In this document: piece by piece, positions 51,507 through 60,399 of the stretch
How the letters are laid out: every line of letters begins with the position of its first letter
Position numbering within the stretch: position 1 is the stretch's first letter
DNA from: Actinomadura_E scrupuli
Lineage (GTDB): Bacteria; Actinomycetota; Actinomycetes; Streptosporangiales; Streptosporangiaceae
Direction: 5' to 3'
DNA length: 64,000 nt
Assembly (NCBI RefSeq): GCF_050971785.1
Contig: NZ_JBPCCU010000016.1
Span: 54,113 to 118,112 of the forward strand
Program-made: the position numbers and the translations under genes
Notes under the pieces: generated by a model
What the model saw: the letters and a program-made list of their open reading frames with translations, nothing else
What the model was told of the DNA's origin: nothing
The model's database searches: none

Positions 51507-52574
51507 ATGACATCCCTACGGGTCAGCCTTGGCTACGAACTTGAGGTCCGCGGCCGTTCCCGCGATGTCGAGCGGCGTGCGTTCGAGAACGTGATGGCGC
51601 AGGTGGTGCTGGCCGACGAGCTCGGCTACGACACGGCCTGGTTCGTGGAGCACCACTTCACCCGCGGTTTCTCGCACTCCTCGGCGCCGGACCTCGTGCT
51701 GGCCGGCCTGTCACAGCGCACGAAGCGGATCCATCTGGGACTGGGGGTCGTGCTGCTGCCCTTCCAGACGCCGATCCGCACCGCCGAGCGGGTCGCCACC
51801 CTGGACGTGATCAGCGGCGGCCGGGTGGAGTTCGGCACCGGCCGCGGCGCCTCGCCCCTGGAGTACCAGGCGTTCCAGCGCCCCTTCGAGCAGTCCAGGG
51901 AGCTCTGGGAGGAGTCGCTCGAGGCGGTCCTGGCGATCTGGAACGCCGACGGAGAGCCGATCACCCGGTCCAGCGAGTTCTTCGAGATTCCCAACGTGGC
52001 GGTCTATCCCCGGCCGGTCCAGGAGCCGCACCCGCCGGTGTGGGTGGCCTCGACCTCGCTGGAGGGCTATCTGGCCGCCGCAAAGCAGGGGTACAACCTG
52101 CTGGGCATGACGATGCTCAAGGGCCTGGACGACGTCGCCGAGGACATCGCCAAGTACAAGCAGTGCCTGGCCGACAACGGCTTCGACCCGGAGTCCCGGC
52201 GGATCGCGCTGATGATCCCCTGGTACGTCGCGCCGACCAAGGAGGAGGCGGTCGCCACCGCCGCGGACCCCGTGCTCTGGTACCTCCGGAGACAGGTCAA
52301 CCTGGTCGCGCCCCCCAGCTACACCGACGCCCGGCACGCCACCCACCGGGTGCTCGGCCAGGCGGCCGTCGGGATGCCGCCGGACGAGGCCATGCAGGTC
52401 CTCCGGGACCACCACATGGTCGTCATCGACGACGTGGAGGGCTCCCGCAAGGCCGTGGCGCAGATCCAGGCGGCGGGCGCCACCGACCTGATCCTGCAGG
52501 CCCAGGTGGGCGGGCTCTCCCACGAGCACGTCACCGCATCGATGAAGCTGTTCATGAGCGAGGTCATGAGATGA
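51507..52574 (+). CDS. LLM-class flavin-dependent oxidoreductase (luciferase-like monooxygenase)
   Basis: The 355-residue TIM-barrel protein has AWFVEHHFTRGFSHSSAPDLVLAGLSQRTKRIHLGLGVVLLPFQTPIRTAERVATLDVISGGRVEFGTGRG, the luciferase-like core. These enzymes use reduced FMN from a separate reductase; an HsaB-like reductase is encoded at 59710. GGAGG precedes the ATG. It is the first gene of the 51.5-55.4 kb unit and overlaps the next by four bases. Confidence 0.9.
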   Translation: MTSLRVSLGYELEVRGRSRDVERRAFENVMAQVVLADELGYDTAWFVEHHFTRGFSHSSAPDLVLAGLSQRTKRIHLGLGVVLLPFQTPIRTAERVATLDVISGGRVEFGTGRGASPLEYQAFQRPFEQSRELWEESLEAVLAIWNADGEPITRSSEFFEIPNVAVYPRPVQEPHPPVWVASTSLEGYLAAAKQGYNLLGMTMLKGLDDVAEDIAKYKQCLADNGFDPESRRIALMIPWYVAPTKEEAVATAADPVLWYLRRQVNLVAPPSYTDARHATHRVLGQAAVGMPPDEAMQVLRDHHMVVIDDVEGSRKAVAQIQAAGATDLILQAQVGGLSHEHVTASMKLFMSEVMR

Positions 52575-53641
52575 CATGGATCACCAGAGAGTCCTTCCCC
52601 GCCGGGCGCGCGGCTGAGGGGCTGCTGCTGGTCTCCCCCGACGGCGAGGTGGTCGCGCCGCTGGCCACCGCGGACCGTACGGCCGCGCAGCAGCTGGCGG
52701 CCGCCACCCTGACCGCCGCCGGGCTCGGCGCCACCGACCGGGTCGTCGTGGCGCTGAACAACGACGGCGAGCTGAGCGGTGCGCTGATCGCCCAGGCGGC
52801 GGCGTCCGTCGCGCAGGCGGCCGCCTCGGTCGGCCCGCGCGGGAGGCTGCGGCTGCACACGGCGCTCGAACGGACCCGGGCCACGACGCTCGTCACCACC
52901 CCCTCGGGCGCAATGGACTTCCTCGCCCGGCTGCACCTGGAGTTCCTGCTGGACCCGCTCGACCTCGAGCTGAAGCAGATCTTCCTGATCGGCGAGGTGG
53001 CCTCCGCCAACGTCTACGGGCAGCTGGCCGCGGAGTTCGAGGCGTCCGTCGTGGAGCTGTTCGCCGATCCCTTCCTGGGCGTCCCGATCGCCCACCGCAC
53101 CTCGGCCGAGAAGGTCCTGACCCCGGTGCGCGACGGGCTGCTCGGGCTGGCCCCGCTGGACAAGGACACCGCGGACGGCCCCGGCCAGGGCCTCGCGGAG
53201 GTCATCGTCACCCCGGGCTGGCACTCCACGCTCGGTGCCGCCACGCTCCGTACCGGCCAGGTCGTACGGCTCGCGGGCGGCGAGCAGGGCGTGCCGAGCC
53301 CGGCGCACACGGTCGGCGAGCACGTGCTGATCCGGGGCCGCTGGGTCTCCCTCCCCAAGGTGACCGCCGCGCTGGCCCGCATCGACGGCGTCAGCCACTG
53401 GGAGCTGCGGATCTCCCGGGAGGGCACGCTCGACGCGGCCGCGCTGCACGTGACCTTCAAGCGCGACACGCTCGTCAAGAACCCGATGTGGAAGTCGCGG
53501 ATCGGCCAGTCCCTGGTCGCGGTGACCCCGGTCTCCATCGAGGTCGTCGTCGAGCCGGAGGTCTCCGAGACGCCCCGGCCGCCGTCCGTCACCGATCTGC
53601 GCGGGCAGCACCTGGGCCGCGACCGCACCCAGGTCACGTAG
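52571..53641 (+). CDS. AMP-ligase-like protein (PaaK-related) without the ATP-binding loop
   Basis: The 356-residue protein resembles the phenylacetate-CoA ligase branch of adenylate-forming enzymes: RVVVALNNDGELSGALIAQAAASVAQAAASVGPRGRLRLHTALERTRATTLVTTP is a typical N-terminal half, and LPKVTAALARIDGVSHWELRISREGTLDAAALHVTF is a PaaK-type C-terminal lid. The TSGTTGxPK ATP loop, expected in the middle, is missing and the protein is about 70 residues shorter than PaaK. It overlaps the monooxygenase gene (ATGA), so a joint role is likely. Confidence 0.65.
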   Translation: MTWITRESFPAGRAAEGLLLVSPDGEVVAPLATADRTAAQQLAAATLTAAGLGATDRVVVALNNDGELSGALIAQAAASVAQAAASVGPRGRLRLHTALERTRATTLVTTPSGAMDFLARLHLEFLLDPLDLELKQIFLIGEVASANVYGQLAAEFEASVVELFADPFLGVPIAHRTSAEKVLTPVRDGLLGLAPLDKDTADGPGQGLAEVIVTPGWHSTLGAATLRTGQVVRLAGGEQGVPSPAHTVGEHVLIRGRWVSLPKVTAALARIDGVSHWELRISREGTLDAAALHVTFKRDTLVKNPMWKSRIGQSLVAVTPVSIEVVVEPEVSETPRPPSVTDLRGQHLGRDRTQVT

Positions 53642-53644
53642 GAC

Positions 53645-53699
53645 GGGCCTCGCACAAAGGGCCTCGCACAAGGCCCTCGGAGGAAGGCCCTCGGAGGAA
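53645..53699. repeat. Four 13-14-bp units before the FadD3-like gene
   Basis: GGGCCTCGCACAA twice, then GGCCCTCGGAGGAA twice, in direct order. It lies in the leader between the ligase-like gene and the FadD3-like gene. Confidence 0.75.
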
Positions 53700-53731
53700 G
53701 CGCGGCGGAGCGCGAGCGAAGGGACATCGCC

Positions 53732-55399
53732 ATGGACACGTTGCGGCCCGTACCGAGCTGGGGAACCATCCCGCGGATGCTGCGCGACCAGGCCGCGAGC
53801 CATCCGGGCGCCGAGGTGGTGCAGGGCCGGTCGCTGTCCGGGCAGCCGGTCACCCTGACCCTCGCGGACCTGGCCGGGAAGGCCGCCGAGGTCGCGCGGG
53901 CCCTGCTGGCGCTGGGCATCGAGACGGGCGACCGGGTCGCGATCTGGGCGCCGAACGCCCCCGAGTGGGTCGTCACGGCGTACGGGCTGTGGGACGCGGG
54001 TGCCGTGGTCGCGCCGCTCTCCACCCGGTTCAAGGGCATCGAGGCCGCCGAGCTGCTCCGCAAGACCGGGGCACGGGTGCTCTTCGTGGCCGAGGGCTTC
54101 ATGGGGACCTCGTACCTGGACCTGCTGGCGGACGCCGGCGGCGGACCGGCCGGTGACCGCCCCTACGCCGGGCTGCCGGACCTGGAGTACGTCGTCGCGT
54201 ACGGCCGGCCGGAGCGCGCCCGCCCGGGGCAGGCCGGCCGGGACCGGGTGCTGGACTGGGAGGCGTTCCTGGCGGGCGGTACGGCGGTGACGCCCGCGGA
54301 GGCCGAGAAGCGGGCACTGTCGATCACCGGGGACGACCTCGGCGAGATCATGGCGACGTCGGGCACCACCGGGACGCCCAAGGGCGTGATGCTGCACCAC
54401 TCGCAGCTGCTGCGCGGCTACTGGGACTGGGCGGAGATCGTCACGCTCACCGAGGACGACCGGTACCCGATCATCGCGCCCTTCTCGCACGGCTTCGGCA
54501 TCAACGCCGGGCTGCTGGCGTGCGTGCTGAAGCGGGCCACCATGATGCCGATCGCGCTGTTCGTGCCGGACGAGCTCATGGACCTGATCGAGCGCGAGCG
54601 GGTCAGCATCCTGGCCGGCGCACCGGCGATGTTCTTCAAGATCCTCGACGAGCTGGACGGCGGGCCGGGCCGCGGGCCCCGCGACGTGTCCTCCCTGCGC
54701 GTACTGATCTGCGGGGCCGCGGCGGTGCCCCCCGAGCTGATCCGCAACCTGGTCGACCGGATCGGGCTGGAACGCATGATCAACGCGTACGGCCTGATGG
54801 AGGGCACCGTCGTCTCGATGACCCGGCCGGAGGACCCGGTCGAGGTCATCGCGGGCTCCACCGGCCGCGCCGTCCCCGGCGTCACGGTCCGGGTCGTGGA
54901 CGACGCGGGCAAGGACGTCCCGGCGGGCGAGCGGGGCGAGATCCTGGTCGGCGGGTACGGGGTGATGCGCGGATACTGGAAGGACCCCGAGAAGACGGCC
55001 GAGGCCGTCGACCCCGAGGGCTGGCTGCGCACCGGCGACATCGGCACGCTGGACGAGCACGGCAACGTGGCCATCGTGGACCGCAAGAAGGAGATGTTCA
55101 TCTTCAACGGGTTCAACGGCTACCCGGCCGAGATCGAGGCGCTGCTGCTGCACCACCCCGGCCTGGCCCAGGCCGCGGTGGTCGGCATGCCGGATCCGAA
55201 GAGCGGTGAGGCGGGCTGGGCCTACGTCGTGCCCAAGGCCGGCGCCGAGGCGGACCCCGCCGAGGTCATCGCCTGGGCCCGGGAGAACATGTCCAACTAC
55301 AAGGTGCCGCGCCGGGTGTTCGTCGTGGACGCCCTGCCGCTGAACGTCAACGGCAAGGTGGACAAGCCGCTGCTGCGCCGGCGGGCCGCGGAGACCTGA
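53732..55399 (+). CDS. Acyl-CoA ligase, FadD3-like
   Basis: The 555-residue adenylate-forming enzyme has the ATP loop TSGTTGTPKG, the AYGLMEGT region, GWLRTGDIG and the C-terminal Lys in NVNGKVDKPLLRR. RYPIIAPFSHGFGINAGLLACV is close to the FadD3 pattern; FadD3 activates the steroid C/D-ring intermediate HIP in mycobacteria. GAAGGG precedes the ATG by seven bases. Exact substrate is unknown. Confidence 0.88.
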   Translation: MDTLRPVPSWGTIPRMLRDQAASHPGAEVVQGRSLSGQPVTLTLADLAGKAAEVARALLALGIETGDRVAIWAPNAPEWVVTAYGLWDAGAVVAPLSTRFKGIEAAELLRKTGARVLFVAEGFMGTSYLDLLADAGGGPAGDRPYAGLPDLEYVVAYGRPERARPGQAGRDRVLDWEAFLAGGTAVTPAEAEKRALSITGDDLGEIMATSGTTGTPKGVMLHHSQLLRGYWDWAEIVTLTEDDRYPIIAPFSHGFGINAGLLACVLKRATMMPIALFVPDELMDLIERERVSILAGAPAMFFKILDELDGGPGRGPRDVSSLRVLICGAAAVPPELIRNLVDRIGLERMINAYGLMEGTVVSMTRPEDPVEVIAGSTGRAVPGVTVRVVDDAGKDVPAGERGEILVGGYGVMRGYWKDPEKTAEAVDPEGWLRTGDIGTLDEHGNVAIVDRKKEMFIFNGFNGYPAEIEALLLHHPGLAQAAVVGMPDPKSGEAGWAYVVPKAGAEADPAEVIAWARENMSNYKVPRRVFVVDALPLNVNGKVDKPLLRRRAAET

Positions 55400-55403
55400 G
55401 CCC

Positions 55404-55435
55404 CCGGTGACCGGTCACCTGTCACCGGTCACCGG
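55404..55435. terminator. Hairpin between convergent FadD3-like and EtfBA genes
   Basis: Perfect 12-base arms CCGGTGACCGGT and ACCGGTCACCGG enclose eight bases, right after the FadD3-like stop. It probably ends both converging transcripts. Confidence 0.7.
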
Positions 55436-55519
55436 CACGCCCTCACCGTGCGCCCCGTCATGACGTACGGGATCGCGACTCCCCCGTTGCTCGCCCCGGC
55501 CCGGCCGACCGTGCCTGGC

Positions 55520-57412
55520 TCACGTCTTCATGACCCTGGTGAGCTCGGCGGTGAGCAGTGGTACGGCTTCGGCCCAGTCCCCCACGATCCCCGCGTCGGC
55601 GGCGGCGAAGACCGGTGCCTCCGGGTCGCTGTTGACCGCCAGCACGAACCGCGCGCCGCGCACCCCCACCATGTGGTTGAACTTCCCCGAGGTGCCGATG
55701 GCGAGGTAGACCTCGGGCGCGACCGACCGGCCGGTGATCCCGAGCTGGCGGCCGCGCGGCAGCCAGCCCTGGTCGGTGACCTTGCGGGTGGCCGCGAGCT
55801 CGGCACCGAGCAGTTCCACGAGCGGCGACAGCTCCCGGTAGCGCGCGGGGTCCACGCCCCGCCCGATGCCGACCACGGTCCGGGCCTGCGGCAGCCGCGC
55901 CGGGTCGTCGTCGCTGACCCGGCCGGAGAGGACCACCCGGCCGCGCGGCTCCCGTTCCGCCGAGCACACCGGTATCCCCGGGTACGCGCCGCCGCGCGGG
56001 ATCCCGGCGGGCAGCACCCCGGGCCGTACGGTGGCCATCTGCACCGGCGAGGTCGCGGTGACGGCGACCACCGACTGCCCGCCGAACGCGGACTTCCAGC
56101 AGACCAGCCTCCGGTCCGCCCCGGTGCCGGAGGCCGTGCCCGGCTCCGTACCGGACCCGGTGGCGGTGAGGTCGAGGTCCACCGCGTCGCCGGTCAGGCC
56201 GGCGCCGAGCCGGACCGAGACCCGCCCGGCCACCTCGCGTCCCCACGAGGTGCCGGGCAGCAGGAGGGCCCACGGCCCGGTGGCGCGCGCCCAGGCGGTG
56301 GCGCCCTCGGCCGCCGCCTCGGGCTCCGGAGTGAGGGTGACGACCGCGTCGGCGCCCCGCGCCCACACCGTCGCCGGTTCCGCGGGGGCCGGGGCGAGCA
56401 GCACGGTGCCGCCGCCGAGCCCGGCGGCCAGCCTGGCCGCCGAGCCGAGCAGTTCCCCGGTGACCGCGGCCGCCGGGTCCTCTGCCAGCACTCCCACGAG
56501 CGGCCCGCCGCCTCCGGTGACCGGCACCACGCCGGACCGCCGTGCCGCCGTGCTTCCGCCGCCGGCACCTGCCCCACCGGCACCTGCTCCACCGGCACCT
56601 CCACCGGGACCGGCCCCGCCGGGACCCGCCGGGAGCAGGGGCGGAAGGCCGGCCAGGGCACCGGAGGCGACCAGCAGCCGTACGGCCTCGCGCACCTGTT
56701 CCGCCAGCGGGCCCGCGGGCCGTACGCCGGGCCGGTCACCGCCCACGGGCCGTACCTCTCCCACGACGGTCGGGCTGGCCGCGGCGCCCCAGGGGCCGGG
56801 CCCAAGGTCGGCCGCGGTGCGGATCCGGATGCGCGGCCGGCCGCGCTCGTGTGCCGGGATCTTCGCGGGCGGGCAGAGCCGCTCGGCAGCGGTGAGCACC
56901 GCCGGAAGAGCGACCTCGGCGAGGACGTGCCCGTCGTCGCGTTCGCAGCGGGCCCGGACCAGGCCCGCGTCCAGGGTCAGCTCCCGGACGCCGCCCAGGA
57001 ACGGCAGGTCCAGCAGCTCCGCCAGCTGAGGGCCGACCTGGCCGGTGTCGGCGTCGACCGAGTTCAGCCCGGCCAGGACGAGGTCGAAATCTTCGAGCCG
57101 GAGCGCGGCGGCGAGGGTGCGGGCGGTGGCCAGCGTGTCGGCGCCCGCGAACGCCGGATCGCTGATGAGCACCCCTTCGTCGGCGCCCCAGGCGATCGCC
57201 TCGCGCAGCACCTCCGCGGCGCTGGGGGGCCCGAGGGTCAGGACCACGCAGCTGCCACCGGTCGCCCGGGCGAGCTCGACGCCCTTGGCGATGGCACGCC
57301 GGCAGTACGGGTTGATCTCCAGCTCGAGCCCCTCCCGGAGCAGCCGCCCGTCCAGGCCCAGGCTCAGCTCCTCGAACCTGGGGACCTGCTTGGCGAGAAC
57401 CGCGATCCGCAC
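55520..57412 (-). CDS. Electron transfer flavoprotein, fused beta and alpha subunits (EtfBA)
   Basis: This single 630-residue chain holds an EtfB-type N-terminal half (RIAVLAKQVPRFEEL; LEINPYCRRAIAKGVELAR; AGLNSVDADTGQVGPQLAELLDLPFL, about residues 1-200), a Gly/Ala/Pro-rich linker (about 250-310) and an EtfA-type half. The EtfA half ends with the FAD domain GRGVDPARYRELSPLVELLGAELAATRKVTDQGWLPRGRQLGITG, TSGKFNHMVGVRGARFVLAVNSDPEAPVF and GDWAEAVPLL. ETF carries electrons from acyl-CoA dehydrogenases. The GTG at 57412 follows GGAGGAG. The unit also has the DUF35 and thiolase genes. Confidence 0.88.
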   Translation of the reverse strand: MRIAVLAKQVPRFEELSLGLDGRLLREGLELEINPYCRRAIAKGVELARATGGSCVVLTLGPPSAAEVLREAIAWGADEGVLISDPAFAGADTLATARTLAAALRLEDFDLVLAGLNSVDADTGQVGPQLAELLDLPFLGGVRELTLDAGLVRARCERDDGHVLAEVALPAVLTAAERLCPPAKIPAHERGRPRIRIRTAADLGPGPWGAAASPTVVGEVRPVGGDRPGVRPAGPLAEQVREAVRLLVASGALAGLPPLLPAGPGGAGPGGGAGGAGAGGAGAGGGSTAARRSGVVPVTGGGGPLVGVLAEDPAAAVTGELLGSAARLAAGLGGGTVLLAPAPAEPATVWARGADAVVTLTPEPEAAAEGATAWARATGPWALLLPGTSWGREVAGRVSVRLGAGLTGDAVDLDLTATGSGTEPGTASGTGADRRLVCWKSAFGGQSVVAVTATSPVQMATVRPGVLPAGIPRGGAYPGIPVCSAEREPRGRVVLSGRVSDDDPARLPQARTVVGIGRGVDPARYRELSPLVELLGAELAATRKVTDQGWLPRGRQLGITGRSVAPEVYLAIGTSGKFNHMVGVRGARFVLAVNSDPEAPVFAAADAGIVGDWAEAVPLLTAELTRVMKT

Positions 57413-57503
57413 ACCCGCTCCTCCCGGCCCCGTGCTCCTTCCCCGGCGGCTCGTGGCCCGTGGCTGGTGCCGCCGCGTCGCGTGCGCACCGGGAACGGCG
57501 GGG

Positions 57504-57938
57504 TCAGCGTCTGGGTCTCCACTGGACGAGCGTGAAGTCGTCGTCCACGTCGGTGAAGACGGCCTCCACCGGCAGCTCCGCCGTGATCTCATTCTCGCCG
57601 GTCCGGCCGCCCGCCGTATCGCGCGCCAGGTCGCCGTACATGAAGATGTCATCGCCGTCGTCGAGCCGGACCAGCAGAATCGGGAGCGGCACCTCGTCGG
57701 CGAGCGCGGGCATGAACACCTGGTGATTGACGATCCAGCTGTAGACGCGGCCGGTGCCCGCCGAGGGCACCCAGTCCCACTCCCGGGAGCGGCAGCGGTT
57801 GCACACCGACCGGGCCGGGAAGCGGCGCGTGCCGCAGCCCCCGCACCGCTGGACGAGCAGTTCGTGCCGCCGGACCGCCTCCCACCAGGGAGCGGAGTCG
57901 CGATCGGGTTCTGGCCGGGGCCGCTGCCGCAGACTCAT
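57504..57938 (-). CDS. DUF35 / OB-fold acyl-CoA-binding protein
   Basis: The 144-residue protein has the DUF35 rubredoxin-like zinc ribbon (C-x2-C...C-x2-C: RCGGCGTRRFPARSVCNRCRS) and OB-fold strands (GTGRVYSWIVNHQVF). Such proteins form complexes with thiolase-like partners, as ChsH2 DUF35 does with Ltp2. AGGAGA precedes the ATG. It lies between the thiolase and EtfBA genes. Confidence 0.9.
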   Translation of the reverse strand: MSLRQRPRPEPDRDSAPWWEAVRRHELLVQRCGGCGTRRFPARSVCNRCRSREWDWVPSAGTGRVYSWIVNHQVFMPALADEVPLPILLVRLDDGDDIFMYGDLARDTAGGRTGENEITAELPVEAVFTDVDDDFTLVQWRPRR

Positions 57939-58054
57939 GCTCGTCTCCTGGGAAGGCTCCTGGGAAAGATGGTCCCCTCATCCGCACCGCGCCGCGCGCT
58001 GCCGGCCGTGCGAATGCGGGACGCGGCACGGATGAAGGAAGTGGTGACGGGCAT

Positions 58055-59233
58055 CTAGCGGCCCGCGGTGAGGATCAGAGCGGAGGTGCCGGCGAGCACG
58101 TAGCCCGGCTGGGCCGTGGAGAGGGCGACCTCCGCGCCGGGCACCTGCCGGTCCCCCGCCGTGCCGCGCAGCTGCGACACCGCCTCGGCGATGTGGTTCA
58201 TGCCGTGCACGTATCCCTCCGACAGGAATCCGCCGTGCGTGTTGACCGGCAGCGGGCCGTCCAGCCGGATCGCGCCCGACTCGACGAACGGGCCGCCCTC
58301 GCCCTTGGCGCAGAACCCGTAGTCCTCGAGCTGCACGAGCACCGAATAGGTGAAGCAGTCATAGATCTCGGCGACGTCGATGTCGCGCGGCCCCACCCCG
58401 GCCATCGCGTAGAGCCGGGGGGCGATCCTGGCCGCCTCCGAGACGGTGAAGTCGGTGGCCCCGCCCGGGCCGCCCGATCCGCCGGAGAAGAAGCTGTCGC
58501 CGCCGCCCCAGGCCGCTCCGGAGATCAGCGCCGGGGTGTGCGGCAGGTCGCGGGCTCGCCCGGCGCTGGTCACCACCACCGCGCAGGCGCCGTCGGTCTC
58601 CAGGCAGCAGTCCAGCAGCCGCAGCGGCTCGGCGATCCACCGCGACTCCAGATAGTCGTCCAGGGTGATCGGGTCACGCTTGAGCGCGCGCGGGTTCTTC
58701 ACCGCGTTGGACCGCTGGCCGACGGCGATGCGGCCGAGCTGCTCGTGCGTCGTGCCGTACCTGAGCATGTGCGCACGGGTGTACATGGCGAACTGCTGCG
58801 GCGGCGCGAAGTACCCGTACGGCGCCTGGTACTGCACGTCGAACAGCGGCGCCGGGCCCCGCCCGGTGCCGCCCATCCGGAACTCCGAGCGGGCGTTGAT
58901 GGCGCGGTAGCAGACGATCGTGTCGGCCACCCCGGCGGCGACGGCCATCGCGGCCTGCGCGACCACCGAATGCGAGACGCTGCCGCCGCCGAACTGGTCG
59001 AGGTACCAGCTGACCTCGCCGACGCCGAGGGCGGGGGCCACCACCCAGGGCGGCGTCGAGTCACCGACCCGGTGGGTGGCCAGTCCGTCGACGTCGTCCA
59101 CGGTCAGCCCGGCGTCGCCGAGGGCGGCCAGGATCGCGTCCACGGCGAGGGTGAGCGTCGAGACCCCGGAGTTCTTGCTGAACGGGGTGTACCCGACGCC
59201 GGCGATCGCCGCCCGGTCCCGGAAGGTGCTCAC
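58055..59233 (-). CDS. Thiolase-fold protein, Ltp2-like (lipid-transfer protein/aldolase family)
   Basis: The 392-residue protein has the thiolase fold with AIAGVGYTPFSK at the start, FGGGSVSHSVVAQAAMAVAAGVADT and AEIYDCFTYSVLVQLEDYGFC, then NTHGGFLSEGYVHGMNHIAEAV. This pattern is that of the Ltp2/SCPx-like group, in which the catalytic residues are Tyr rather than Cys and which perform retro-aldol cleavage of side chains. A DUF35 partner follows. The GTG at 59233 has GAGG upstream. Confidence 0.85.
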   Translation of the reverse strand: MSTFRDRAAIAGVGYTPFSKNSGVSTLTLAVDAILAALGDAGLTVDDVDGLATHRVGDSTPPWVVAPALGVGEVSWYLDQFGGGSVSHSVVAQAAMAVAAGVADTIVCYRAINARSEFRMGGTGRGPAPLFDVQYQAPYGYFAPPQQFAMYTRAHMLRYGTTHEQLGRIAVGQRSNAVKNPRALKRDPITLDDYLESRWIAEPLRLLDCCLETDGACAVVVTSAGRARDLPHTPALISGAAWGGGDSFFSGGSGGPGGATDFTVSEAARIAPRLYAMAGVGPRDIDVAEIYDCFTYSVLVQLEDYGFCAKGEGGPFVESGAIRLDGPLPVNTHGGFLSEGYVHGMNHIAEAVSQLRGTAGDRQVPGAEVALSTAQPGYVLAGTSALILTAGR

Positions 59234-59264
59234 CGCGCCTCCCCTTCCCCTCTGCGCCGTTCTT

Positions 59265-59348
59265 GCCGTGTCATGCCCGCCGCGTCATGCCTGCCACGTC
59301 TTGCCCACCACGCCATGCCCATTACGTCATGCCTGCCGCATCTTGCCG
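59265..59348. repeat. Six 14-bp units in the thiolase leader
   Basis: Six 14-base units near GCCGCGTCATGCCT stand between the thiolase start and operator 2. All six units end in TGCC(C/T/G). Being in the transcribed leader, they might act on RNA. Confidence 0.8.
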
Positions 59349-59369
59349 GGCCGCATCACAGGATTACCG

Positions 59370-59383
59370 AGCAAGCGCTTGGG
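59370..59383. promoter_or_regulatory. KstR2-like operator 2 (thiolase-DUF35-EtfBA unit)
   Basis: AGCAAGCGCTTGGG matches AnCAAGnnCTTGnT at 9 of 10 fixed positions. It is 137 bases upstream of the thiolase start, in front of the leader array. Confidence 0.65.
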
Positions 59384-59673
59384 TAAAAGTTAGGCGGCGG
59401 ACGGGTCCGCTGTCAACGGGGGCGGCGGACCGCCCGCCCCTCCGGCCCGCGGTACGGCCCCTCCAGTCCACGGGGCAGGACCGCTCCGGCGCACGAGCAC
59501 GACCGCTCCGGCGCACGGGTACGGCCTCGGACCTAGGTCGGAGGCCGGGCTCCGCCTTTCGGCCGAGACGGGCCGCCGGCGGGAATCCCCCGCCCGGCCA
59601 GGCGTTTCACTGGACGTGCGGAGGGCAGGCGGGCTCGCCCGGCTTGACACCTCGAAGGCGTGCGTCCTATCGT

Positions 59674-59690
59674 CCAAGCAAGCGCTTGGC
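59674..59690. promoter_or_regulatory. KstR2-like operator 3 (reductase-dehydrogenase unit)
   Basis: CCAAGCAAGCGCTTGG (59674-59689) contains AGCAAGCGCTTGGC, again 9 of 10. It is 20 bases before the flavin reductase start. Confidence 0.65.
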
Positions 59691-59709
59691 TAAGAGAAGG
59701 GATCGGGTC

Positions 59710-60399
59710 ATGGCCGACAGAGCACACGCCACGACGGCTCTCCCGTACACCTCGGCTCACAGACCCTCCGCCGGCCAGGAGATGCGACGACACATGACTG
59801 CGACCCCCAACGGCTCCGCCGCCACTCCGGTGAGCGCGCCTGTGAGCTCTCCCGTGGGCTCACCCATGAGCCCGCCGGTGGGCGCCAAGGCGAACCCGGC
59901 GGCGAACTCCACGGTGAGCGATATCGACGGGATGCGCTTCCGGTCGGTCCTCGGCCGCTTCGCCACGGGTGTGGTCGCGATCACCGCGATCGACCAGGAG
60001 ACGGCCAAGCCCACCGGACTGGCCGCCAACTCCTTCACGTCGGTGTCACTGGACCCTCCGCTGGTCGCGTTCTGCGTCGCGCACACCAGCAGCACCTGGC
60101 CGCGGCTGCGCGTCGCCGACCGGCTGTGCATCAACATCCTGAGCGAGCTGCAGCTGGACGTGTGCCGGCAGCTCTCCATGAAGGGCGGCGACAAGTTCGC
60201 CACCATCGACTGGACCACGGCCCCCGGCGGCAGCCCCGTCATCAAGGAGGCGCTGGCCTGGATCGAGTGCACCGTCGAGAGCGAGTACCCGGCCGGTGAC
60301 CACATGATCATCGTGGCCCGGGTGCATCACCTCGACAAGCATCACGAGGGCGAGCCACTGCTGTTCTACCAGGGTGCCTACGGCCGGTTCGATGGCTGA
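59710..60399 (+). CDS. Flavin reductase, HsaB-like (NADH:FMN oxidoreductase)
   Basis: The 229-residue protein has a 70-residue Pro/Ser/Ala tail and a flavin_reductase domain: FRSVLGRFATGVVAITA, GLAANSFTSVSLDPPLVAFCV, TWPRLRVADRLCINIL, then EGEPLLFYQGAYGRF. HsaB supplies reduced flavin to HsaA in steroid A-ring cleavage; here it could serve the LLM monooxygenase at 51.5 kb. Two starts are possible (59710 or an ATG at 59794); the first has GAAGGG at -10. Confidence 0.88.
   Translation: MADRAHATTALPYTSAHRPSAGQEMRRHMTATPNGSAATPVSAPVSSPVGSPMSPPVGAKANPAANSTVSDIDGMRFRSVLGRFATGVVAITAIDQETAKPTGLAANSFTSVSLDPPLVAFCVAHTSSTWPRLRVADRLCINILSELQLDVCRQLSMKGGDKFATIDWTTAPGGSPVIKEALAWIECTVESEYPAGDHMIIVARVHHLDKHHEGEPLLFYQGAYGRFDG

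Noticed and set aside
52319..55156. 945-residue minus-strand frame over the ligase genes
   Set aside because: It is antisense to three well-supported coding frames with normal third-base bias.
59395..59650. Possible small gene between the divergent operators 2 and 3
   Set aside because: Frames here are short and Pro/Arg-rich, without ribosome sites or recognisable pattern; the region is probably only promoter DNA.
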